DNA of 5,052 bases from JBFFSQ01 sp041572275. GTDB lineage: Bacteria > Pseudomonadota > Gammaproteobacteria > SZUA-229. The DNA is taken from the NCBI GenBank assembly GCA_041572275.1, contig JBFFSQ010000217.1, positions 1 to 5,052 of the forward strand. Direction: 5' to 3'. The first letter of the stretch is position 1, and every line of letters starts with the position of its first letter. A program made the translations under genes and the position numbers. This document shows, in pieces, positions 1-5,052 of the stretch. Below the pieces are notes generated by a model that did no database searches, was not told the DNA's origin, and worked only from the letters and a program-made list of their open reading frames with translations.

Positions 1-83
1 TAAGCAAGATGACTCTGCTTCCTAGCCATAAGCTCGATTAATTCAGATTTCATCATTGATTTCATAGCTGAATCATCTGCCAT
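1..83 (-). CDS. ihfB: Integration host factor subunit beta, N-terminal fragment (cut by window edge)
   Basis: IHF-beta pairs with IHF-alpha to form a nucleoid protein that bends DNA sharply at specific sites and acts in transcription, replication and recombination. Only 27 complete codons are visible; the gene runs off the left edge. The stretch MMKSELIELMARKQSHLA matches the start of E. coli IHF-beta (MTKSELIERLATQQSH), and the position after cmk-rpsA is the usual one for ihfB. The ATG at 81-83 is chosen because AGGGG (minus strand, 94-98) lies 10 bases upstream. The ATG pair at 51-56 aligns with the E. coli start but has no Shine-Dalgarno. The chosen start therefore adds nine residues (MADDSAMKS) before the family start. 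Identity is secure from the motif and context; the exact start is less so. Confidence 0.9.
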   Translation of the reverse strand, partial: MADDSAMKSMMKSELIELMARKQSHLA

Positions 84-98
84 CTCGGTAAATCCCCT

Positions 99-121
99 AA
101 AAATGCGGTCGTCCCTGACCG
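99..121 (-). terminator. Possible weak intrinsic terminator or attenuator between rpsA and ihfB
   Basis: On the minus strand a perfect 5-bp stem (CGGTC/GACCG, at 117-121 and 106-110) encloses a six-base loop and is followed two bases later by TTTTT (99-103). It lies about 25 bases past the rpsA stop and just before the ihfB ribosome binding site. The stem is short and the T run is only five bases. It may act as a partial terminator that lowers ihfB expression relative to rpsA rather than as a full stop. The spacer also holds an adjoining T6/A8 run next to the rpsA stop. No convincing ihfB promoter was seen: a TAATAT -10-like box at 123-128 has no matching -35. Confidence 0.4.
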
Positions 122-146
122 AATATTATTTTTTTTAAAAAACTAC

Positions 147-1823
147 TTACTCTTTATTAGCATCCATTTGCTCTTTTAGCAAATCGCCTAAAGTAGTTGC
201 AGGTGCTGCTGATGATGAAGCATAGTCTTTCATGGCTTTGGCTTCGTCATCCTGGTCTTTCGCCTTAATTGAAAGATTAATGGTACGACTCTTACGGTCT
301 ACACCAATAAACTTAGCTTCAACCTCTTCACCTTCTTTCAGAATACTACGTGCATCTTCTACACGATCACGTGAAAGTTCTGAAGCACGTAATGTACCTT
401 CAATACCATCACCCAGGTCAATAATAGCGGCTTTAGCGTCTACTTCTTTAACAGTACCTTTAACCAGACTACCTTTGTCATTCGCAGCTACAAAGCTTGA
501 GAATGGATCCTGTTCCATCTGTTTAACGCCCAGAGAAATACGCTCACGTTCTGGATCGATAGACAGTACAACAGCTTCCAGCTCATCACCTTTCTTGTAG
601 TTGTGAGCAACATCTTCGCCAGTTTCATCCCAAGAAATATCAGACAGATGAACCAGGCCATCAATTCCACCATCAAGTCCAACAAAGATACCAAAATCAG
701 TGATTGATTTGATCTTGCCGCTAACTTTATCGCCCTTATTATGAGTTGCACCGAACTCATCCCAGGGATTAGGTGTACATTGTTTCATGCCTAAAGAGAT
801 GCGACGACGTTCTTCGTCGATATCCAGGATCATAACTTCTACTTCATCACCTAGAGACACAACTTTAGCTGGATTAACATTCTTGTTAGTCCAATCCATT
901 TCAGATACGTGAACAAGACCTTCAACACCATCTTCAATTTCAACGAAACAACCATAATCAGTAATATTGCTAACTTTACCTTTCAGGTGTGCACCCTCAG
1001 GGTAACGTCGTGCAATAGCTGCCCATGGATCATCACCCATTTGTTTCAGACCCAGTGAAACACGGTTACGCTCTTTATCGAATTTAAGAACAACCACATC
1101 GATTTCAGAACCCACTTCAACGATTTCTGAAGGATGTTTAACACGTTTCCAGGCCATATCAGTGATATGCAGCAGACCGTCGATACCACCCAGGTCAAGG
1201 AATGCACCATAGTCAGTAAGGTTTTTAACAATACCTTTAACAGTCTTGCCTTCTTCCAGGCTTCCAAGCAACTGCTCACGCTCAGCACTGTATTCAGATT
1301 CAACAACAGCACGACGTGAAACAACAACATTATTACGTTTCTGATCCAGCTTGATAACTTTAAACTCAAGCTCTTTGCCTTCTAAATAGGCAGTATCGCG
1401 GACAGGGCGTACATCTACTAATGAACCCGGCAGGAAGGCACGGATATCACCCAGTTCAACAGTGAAACCACCTTTAACCTTACCTGTAATGATACCTGTT
1501 ATAATTTCATCAGCTTCATGAGCTGCTTCAAGTTTGATCCAGGCTTTAGCACGTTTTGCTTTATCACGTGACAGGCGAGTTTCACCCCAGCCATCTTCGA
1601 TAGCTTCTAAAACAATCTCGACTTCATCGCCGATATTAACTTCGAGCTCACCGGCGTCATTCAGGAACTGAGACTCAGGGATTACACCCTCAGACTTAAG
1701 GCCCGCGGCAACAGTGACATACCCACCATTAATATCAACAACAGTACCATTCATGATGGTACCTACATTCATTTGTGTGGCTTGTATACTTTCTTCAAAG
1801 AGGTCTGCAAAACTTTCAGTCAT
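147..1823 (-). CDS. rpsA: 30S ribosomal protein S1
   Basis: S1 binds AU-rich mRNA leaders, unwinds structure and docks mRNA on the 30S subunit. The 558-residue product has the length of the E. coli protein (557). Six S1/OB-fold repeats are visible at about 21-87, 105-171, 191-260, 277-346, 364-434 and 451-519. The first two are the diverged ribosome-binding repeats. Repeats 3 to 5 carry the RNA-binding signature ITDYG.F...DG..GL.H.S(D/E), for example at residues 201-222, 286-307 and 374-395. The start ATG gives the typical N-terminus MTESFADLFEESI. The protein ends in an acidic, Ala/Ser-rich tail with TLGDLLKEQM. Only GGAA, 11 bases upstream of the start, resembles a Shine-Dalgarno, which is weak for so highly expressed a gene and fits the known S1 autoregulated leader type. 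It lies between cmk (138-base leader) and ihfB. No truncation or frameshift is seen. Confidence 0.98.
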   Translation of the reverse strand: MTESFADLFEESIQATQMNVGTIMNGTVVDINGGYVTVAAGLKSEGVIPESQFLNDAGELEVNIGDEVEIVLEAIEDGWGETRLSRDKAKRAKAWIKLEAAHEADEIITGIITGKVKGGFTVELGDIRAFLPGSLVDVRPVRDTAYLEGKELEFKVIKLDQKRNNVVVSRRAVVESEYSAEREQLLGSLEEGKTVKGIVKNLTDYGAFLDLGGIDGLLHITDMAWKRVKHPSEIVEVGSEIDVVVLKFDKERNRVSLGLKQMGDDPWAAIARRYPEGAHLKGKVSNITDYGCFVEIEDGVEGLVHVSEMDWTNKNVNPAKVVSLGDEVEVMILDIDEERRRISLGMKQCTPNPWDEFGATHNKGDKVSGKIKSITDFGIFVGLDGGIDGLVHLSDISWDETGEDVAHNYKKGDELEAVVLSIDPERERISLGVKQMEQDPFSSFVAANDKGSLVKGTVKEVDAKAAIIDLGDGIEGTLRASELSRDRVEDARSILKEGEEVEAKFIGVDRKSRTINLSIKAKDQDDEAKAMKDYASSSAAPATTLGDLLKEQMDANKE

Positions 1824-1961
1824 TGCGTTATAAATTCCAAAAATACAATCAGCTGCTTAATCATTTTTCATCTACATAAAAAGAAAAATGGCTGTAGAAA
1901 TGATTAGCAGGGTTGAGAGTTAATCAACACCCGAAAAATTCGGGCACCCAAATAGTAGATG
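1824..1961 (-). promoter_or_regulatory. Structured rpsA leader with three hairpins
   Basis: Three hairpins can be drawn in the minus-strand RNA between the cmk stop and rpsA. The first is a perfect 6-bp stem CCCGAA/TTCGGG with a three-base loop (1930-1944). The second is GTTGA/TCAAC with a seven-base loop (1912-1928). The third is long: outer pairing AATCATT/AATGATT (1899-1905 with 1859-1865) and inner TCTACA/TGTAGA (1893-1898 with 1871-1876), with a one-sided five-base bulge. An AU-rich single strand then leads to a weak GGAA and the start codon. In E. coli and other gammaproteobacteria the rpsA translation start region is known to be a set of three hairpins joined by AU-rich linkers without a good Shine-Dalgarno, through which S1 represses its own synthesis. 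The same role is inferred here from architecture only. Confidence 0.6.
1847..1859 (+). promoter_or_regulatory. Candidate IHF binding site in the rpsA leader
   Basis: The plus-strand bases AATCAGCTGCTTA fit the IHF core consensus WATCARNNNNTTR at every defined position. The 20 or so bases on the 5' side (about 1826-1846) are A/T-rich, the side where strong IHF sites carry an A-tract. The site lies upstream of rpsA, two genes before the end of a unit that includes ihfB itself, so feedback by IHF on its own transcription unit is conceivable. The consensus is short and degenerate, so a chance match somewhere in 5 kb is quite possible; a match within this 138-base spacer is less expected. Confidence 0.3.
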
Positions 1962-2633
1962 TCAAACAGCAAAACGCTGATGAGCCAACTCAAGCACTTT
2001 TGATGTGACCTGAGCGATCGTCATTTCTGTCGAATCGATCAAGATAGCATCATCTGCAGCTTTAAGTGGCGACACAGATCTGTTGGCATCCTGTTCATCT
2101 CGCGCCGTTAAATCGGCAACAAGATCAGGAAGATTAGCATGAATTCCCTTTTCTTTCAACTGGTTATAGCGCCTTCTAGCCCTTTCTTCACAACTTGCGG
2201 TCATAAATATCTTAAGTTGCGCATCCGGGAAAACCGTTGTGCCCATATCTCGACCATCGGCGACTAGCCCTGGCAACTTGGCAAACGCACGCTGGCGGTC
2301 AAGCAAGGCGGCCCTGACCTGCGGTATTACTGCGATTTTAGAGGCTTTCATGCCAATTTCTTCGGCACGAATCTCTTCTGTAACCTCCTGTCCACGCAAC
2401 AAAATACAGATATTTCGATCCTCAGGCCTGAAAACTACGTCAAGATCCCGGGCAATTTGGGTTAGACCCACATCATCTTCCAGGTCAGCCTGATCAAGCA
2501 CAGCTGCTAAAGCAGTTAATCGATACAAGGAACCACTATCGAGCATATGCCAATTCAGCTGGTTGGCAACCTGTAAACTGATCGTTCCCTTTCCAGAACC
2601 GCTAGGACCATCAATAGTAATCACCGGTGTCAT
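1962..2633 (-). CDS. cmk: Cytidylate kinase (CMP/dCMP kinase)
   Basis: The enzyme transfers phosphate from ATP to CMP or dCMP, giving CDP/dCDP for nucleotide supply and salvage in the cytoplasm. The 223 residues match the family length (E. coli 227). The P-loop GPSGSGKGT is at 9-17, DSGSLYR at 32-38, DGRDMGT at 126-132, and the lid region ERARRR at 150-155. The CMP- and phosphate-contacting residues known in E. coli appear to be conserved with an offset of three: Arg38, Arg107, Arg128, Asp129, Arg178, Asp182 and Arg185. The start ATG is two bases after the aroA stop, and AGGA nine bases upstream lies inside the last aroA codons, so translation is probably coupled to aroA. It is followed by the rpsA leader, the common cmk-rpsA pairing. 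No defects are seen. Confidence 0.97.
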   Translation of the reverse strand: MTPVITIDGPSGSGKGTISLQVANQLNWHMLDSGSLYRLTALAAVLDQADLEDDVGLTQIARDLDVVFRPEDRNICILLRGQEVTEEIRAEEIGMKASKIAVIPQVRAALLDRQRAFAKLPGLVADGRDMGTTVFPDAQLKIFMTASCEERARRRYNQLKEKGIHANLPDLVADLTARDEQDANRSVSPLKAADDAILIDSTEMTIAQVTSKVLELAHQRFAV

Positions 2634-2635
2634 AG

Positions 2636-3952
2636 TTAATTTTCCTGAGTCGTCATTGATATACCCACCTGATTAGCCAGAGCCACAAAGCCGGGGAATG
2701 AGGTATTCACATTAATACAATCTTCGATGTGAATTTCACCCTCAGCCCTCAATGACGCCATGGTAAATGCCATAGCGATGCGGTGATCATCATGTGCATG
2801 CACCCTGCCTCCCTGAATTTTACCGCCCTGTATTACCATCCCATCCTCAGTTGCTTGCGCCTGGACCCCAAGCGACTGGAGTCCATCAGCCATTACCTGA
2901 ATACGATCTGACTCTTTAACTCGAAGTTCTTTGGCTCCGGTCACAACAGTTTCGCCATCTGCGCAAGCTGCTGCCACAAAAATTACAGGAAACTCATCAA
3001 TCGCCAGTGGCACCAGGGCTTCAGGGATGGCTACACCTTTTAACTGAGCACTGCGAATACGGATATCCGCAACCGGCTCCCCGCCCACTTCGCGCTCATT
3101 CAACAACTGAATATCCGCACCCATCAAGCGTAAGATATCAATCACACCTGTACGTGTCGGGTTAATACCGACATGAGACAGTGTTATATCTGAATTCTTG
3201 GCAATACTGGCCCCAACAATAAAAAAAGCCGCCGAGGAAATGTCAGCCGGTACATCGATATCACAGGCCGTCAAGCGCCCGCCCCCTTCGATACATACTG
3301 TCGAACCCTGGCGCTGTAGTGGATACCCATAAGCAATTAACATGCGTTCTGTGTGGTCACGGGTCGGCGCCGGTTCAGTGACACAGGTTTGGCCTTTGGC
3401 ATAAATCCCGGCCAGCAATAAGCATGACTTAACCTGGGCACTGGCAACAGGCATGTGATAATTAATACCTGACAACGTCTGCTGACCATGAACCCGCAAT
3501 GGCGGCTTACCACCGTCAGCTGTATCCACTCGAGCCCCCATCAAAGCTAGTGGATCAGTCACGCGCTTCATCGGACGACTGGACAGGGAACGATCACCAC
3601 GTAACTCAAGATCAAAGGACTGGCCTGCGAGCAAGCCAGACATCAGACGCATCGATGTACCAGAGTTACCCAAATCGAGTGGTGCTTGTGGCTGTTTGAG
3701 GCCATCTACACCCACACCATGAATAGTGACATTACCCTCTGCATCAGGCCCTTGGATGTCTACCCCCATAGCCTGGAAGGCTCGCAGGGTATTCAGACTA
3801 TCTTCGCCTTGTAGAAAGCCACTGACATGGCTGGTGCCATCTGCAATAGAGCCAAACATGATGGAGCGATGTGATATGGATTTATCACCTGGCACACGGA
3901 ACTCGCCGTTAAGTGAGCCACCCGGCTGTACAATGAAATCTAATTGGGACAT
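2636..3952 (-). CDS. aroA: 3-phosphoshikimate 1-carboxyvinyltransferase (EPSP synthase)
   Basis: This enzyme joins shikimate-3-phosphate and phosphoenolpyruvate to make EPSP, the sixth step of the shikimate pathway and the target of glyphosate. The 438 residues cover the full two-lobed fold. Visible motifs are PGDKSISHR (21-29), LGNSGTSMR (94-102), RPMKR (126-130), SAQVK (171-175), RDHTE (198-202), NPTRT (264-268), the IDEFP segment with the probable catalytic Asp319, LRVKESDR (343-350) with Glu347, and HDDHRIAM (387-394). SAQVK, RDHTE and NPTR are features of class II EPSP synthases such as the Agrobacterium CP4 enzyme. Unlike CP4, which has Ala, the PEP-site loop keeps Gly98. The start codon has a modest AGAG ribosome binding site seven bases upstream. 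It sits before cmk in one unit. Here it is a separate protein, not fused to TyrA as in Pseudomonas. Confidence 0.98.
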   Translation of the reverse strand: MSQLDFIVQPGGSLNGEFRVPGDKSISHRSIMFGSIADGTSHVSGFLQGEDSLNTLRAFQAMGVDIQGPDAEGNVTIHGVGVDGLKQPQAPLDLGNSGTSMRLMSGLLAGQSFDLELRGDRSLSSRPMKRVTDPLALMGARVDTADGGKPPLRVHGQQTLSGINYHMPVASAQVKSCLLLAGIYAKGQTCVTEPAPTRDHTERMLIAYGYPLQRQGSTVCIEGGGRLTACDIDVPADISSAAFFIVGASIAKNSDITLSHVGINPTRTGVIDILRLMGADIQLLNEREVGGEPVADIRIRSAQLKGVAIPEALVPLAIDEFPVIFVAAACADGETVVTGAKELRVKESDRIQVMADGLQSLGVQAQATEDGMVIQGGKIQGGRVHAHDDHRIAMAFTMASLRAEGEIHIEDCINVNTSFPGFVALANQVGISMTTQEN

Positions 3953-3964
3953 TCAGAATCTCTT

Positions 3965-4060
3965 TCAGTTTTCGGAGCCATGGCGACCATGACCCTGTTT
4001 GCAGGGCATATTAGCGGTATGTGGACAGAACATCCAGTCTTCACTGCTGTTTTGGGTCAA
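3965..4060 (-). CDS. Possible small Cys/His-rich protein (31 aa, unrecognised)
   Basis: I do not recognise this ORF. In the 137-base gap before aroA a frame starting at TTG (4058-4060), with AAAGG six bases upstream (4067-4071), encodes 31 residues and stops 12 bases before the aroA ATG. An alternative ATG at 4031-4033 would give 22 residues. The product has a cluster Cys12-x-His14-x5-Cys20-x3-His24-x2-His27 (CPH...PCKQGHGRHG), a spacing that could hold a metal ion. No membrane segment is seen. It starts 29 bases after the stop of the CopD-like gene. The good ribosome-binding spacing and tight fit between neighbours argue for it. The TTG start, small size and lack of a known homologue argue against it. 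It could also be a leader peptide or non-coding spacer. Confidence 0.3.
   Translation of the reverse strand: MTQNSSEDWMFCPHTANMPCKQGHGRHGSEN
3979..4046 (-). other. Three small hairpins upstream of aroA
   Basis: Three perfect short stems follow one another in the minus-strand RNA: CAGT/ACTG with a four-base loop (4035-4046), CCCTG/CAGGG with loop CAAA (3993-4006), and CATGG/CCATG with a three-base loop (3979-3991). The last two are one base apart and end about 26 bases before the aroA start. No T run follows, so they are not intrinsic terminators. They lie inside the candidate small ORF, so they may be incidental to its coding sequence, or they may serve as an mRNA-processing or stability element between the CopD-like gene and aroA. 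Confidence 0.35.
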
Positions 4061-4089
4061 TATAAGCCTTTGTTTTATGTCATTAATCT

Positions 4090-4545
4090 CTAGATATATC
4101 GTCCAGCCACAGCAATTAAGCTGGTCAACAAGCCCAGTACAAGATTAATGGTCACGATCAAACGAATATTATTCAGGTATTGTGCAGCTTGCGGCCAGTT
4201 AGCTGTCTCCACCGCCTGACGCAAACGGGAATAAGGTCCAAAGAACAAAAAAGCAAACAGCAGCATCATAACCAAACCAATAACATTCATCAGGTGTAGA
4301 TAAATGGGCAAGCTGGAATAGCCACCATAGTACTCGAATATGATCCAAGTCCCCGTCACCAATAGCGTGGCAATGGAAATCCAGACCCATACAAAGAATC
4401 GTTTGAAAACGCCACGCCATAAAGCTAAGCGTTGGGGTGGCTCAAGAACCTCAATGGCTGCCGGCCTTAAAATCATATGGGCGAAAAACATCCCCCCAAC
4501 CCAGATAATGGCGGTAACCAAATGCAGAGAAATTAAAAAACTCAT
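4090..4545 (-). CDS. CopD-like four-helix inner-membrane protein, function unknown
   Basis: The 151-residue product is almost all membrane-embedded. Predicted helices lie at about 3-26, 48-71, 81-102 and 127-147, with a basic loop between helices 3 and 4 (YSRLRQ). The N-terminal pattern LHLVTAIIWVGGMFFAHMILRPA (His8, Trp15, Gly17-Gly18, His23) is typical of the CopD-like family, members of which are annotated as copper-resistance or copper-uptake proteins. His84 in helix 3 is another possible ligand. Copper or haem binding is only a family-level possibility: there is no Met-rich motif or copper gene nearby. The start ATG has only a weak GAG six bases upstream and is 26 bases after the tyrA stop, suggesting cotranscription. 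Its place between tyrA and aroA is unusual, since these genes are often adjacent or fused. Confidence 0.75.
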   Translation of the reverse strand: MSFLISLHLVTAIIWVGGMFFAHMILRPAAIEVLEPPQRLALWRGVFKRFFVWVWISIATLLVTGTWIIFEYYGGYSSLPIYLHLMNVIGLVMMLLFAFLFFGPYSRLRQAVETANWPQAAQYLNNIRLIVTINLVLGLLTSLIAVAGRYI

Positions 4546-4571
4546 AAAGTGCTCAGTATTTTTTAATAAAA

Positions 4572-5052
4572 TTACATATTGAATTCATCACGTGCTGATT
4601 TAGCACGAGAAAAAATATCAAATAGTGCTTGTGCATCATTTTTTTCAATGGCTCTTTTCAATTCAGTCATTTCTGCCTGAAACCGCTCCATCATGGCCAG
4701 CACAGCCTCACTATTGGCCATACATATATCACGCCACATGGTGGGATCACTGGAAGCGATACGGGTAAAATCGCGAAAGCCACCCGCTGCAAAACGAAAT
4801 ATTTCGTCAACATCATCAACCTGATTCAGACAATCCACTAAGCCATAAGCGAGCAAATGTGGTAAATGACTGGTACCCGCTAAAATCAAATCATGATGAC
4901 GAGCGCCCATTTCATCAACTTCTGCACCAGCCGCTATCCACATCAAACGAATACGATCAATATCATCACGTTGATTAGATTCCAGAGGCGTCAAAATAAC
5001 TCGACGATCCCTAAACAACGAATGAAAGGCTGCTTCAGCACCTGACTTCTCA
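4572..5052 (-). CDS. tyrA: Prephenate dehydrogenase, C-terminal part (5' end beyond window)
   Basis: TyrA oxidatively decarboxylates prephenate (or arogenate) with NAD(P)+ on the way to tyrosine. The frame is open from the right edge, giving 159 residues; the N-terminal Rossmann NAD-binding domain lies outside. The fragment begins EKSGAEAAF, the familiar segment after HP.AGS in the family, followed by RRVILTP (16-22). The helical dimerisation/substrate domain shows SHLPH (61-65) and FRDFTRIASSDPTMWRDI (92-109), both well conserved in TyrA. A TTG at 5016-5018 could be read as a start but is internal, because the homology continues upstream without a stop. No ACT or EPSP-synthase extension follows: the protein ends at ARDEFNM with TAA, so it is not a TyrA-AroA fusion. 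The supraoperon context agrees. Confidence 0.95.
   Translation of the reverse strand, partial: EKSGAEAAFHSLFRDRRVILTPLESNQRDDIDRIRLMWIAAGAEVDEMGARHHDLILAGTSHLPHLLAYGLVDCLNQVDDVDEIFRFAAGGFRDFTRIASSDPTMWRDICMANSEAVLAMMERFQAEMTELKRAIEKNDAQALFDIFSRAKSARDEFNM

Noticed and set aside
232..600. 122-codon plus-strand ORF opposite rpsA
   Set aside because: It is antisense to an intact, conserved S1 gene, and its Ser/Leu/Arg-rich product has no recognisable domain.
1046..1369. 107-codon minus-strand ORF in another frame of rpsA
   Set aside because: It overlaps the S1 coding region entirely. Its Leu/Val/Ser-rich product is typical of an out-of-frame reading.
1930..1944. CCCGAA/TTCGGG hairpin as a cmk terminator
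   Set aside because: No T run follows on either strand, and rpsA in this arrangement is normally read through from cmk. It fits better as part of the rpsA leader.
1937..1965. Possible rpsA promoter with TTGACA at 1960-1965 (minus strand)
   Set aside because: The -35 hexamer is perfect, but no -10 box at 16-19 bases scores above three of six. A weaker pair, TTGATT (1922-1927) with AATCAT (1900-1905), is also too poor to call.
3940..3981. 13-codon ATG frame overlapping the aroA start
   Set aside because: It has no ribosome binding site, is very short, and overlaps the aroA N-terminus in a different frame.
4340..4582. Plus-strand ORF opposite the CopD-like gene
   Set aside because: It is the complement of membrane-helix codons in a credible gene, without its own ribosome binding site or known motif.
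5016..5018. TTG as the start of tyrA
   Set aside because: The frame stays open to the window edge and upstream residues EKSGAEAAF match the TyrA family, so the TTG is an internal Leu codon.

Overview
This window is a single block of genes, all on the minus strand, from a moderate-GC (by eye about 45%) gammaproteobacterium. In transcription order (right to left) it holds the 3' half of tyrA (prephenate dehydrogenase), a small four-helix CopD-like membrane protein, aroA (EPSP synthase), cmk (cytidylate kinase), rpsA (ribosomal protein S1) and the first 27 codons of ihfB (integration host factor beta). This matches the aromatic-amino-acid/cmk/rpsA/ihfB supraoperon known in Pseudomonas, Xanthomonas and relatives, where tyrA is next to or fused with aroA. 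The exact genus cannot be read from the sequence. A marine or methylotrophic/sulfur-oxidising gammaproteobacterium would fit the composition, but that is a guess.

Layout: 4572-5052 tyrA (5' end cut by the window edge); 4090-4545 CopD-like protein; 3953-4089 spacer with a possible 31-codon Cys/His-rich ORF and three small hairpins; 2636-3952 aroA; 1962-2633 cmk, two bases after aroA with its ribosome binding site inside the aroA end; 1824-1961 a structured rpsA leader; 147-1823 rpsA; 84-146 a short AT-rich spacer with one hairpin; 1-83 ihfB start.

How the genes fit together: TyrA and AroA serve aromatic amino acid synthesis (tyrosine branch and shikimate trunk). Cmk supplies CDP for RNA and DNA precursors. 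S1 binds mRNA on the 30S subunit, and IHF-beta is half of a DNA-bending heterodimer. The core genes are ordinary and intact. The points worth a second look are in the gaps and at the edges: the membrane protein that separates tyrA from aroA, the possible Cys/His-rich small protein upstream of aroA, the three-hairpin rpsA leader with a weak Shine-Dalgarno, a consensus-matching IHF site inside that leader, and a likely N-terminal extension of IHF-beta. I see no mobile element, CRISPR array, tRNA, rRNA or clear new defence or biosynthetic system.
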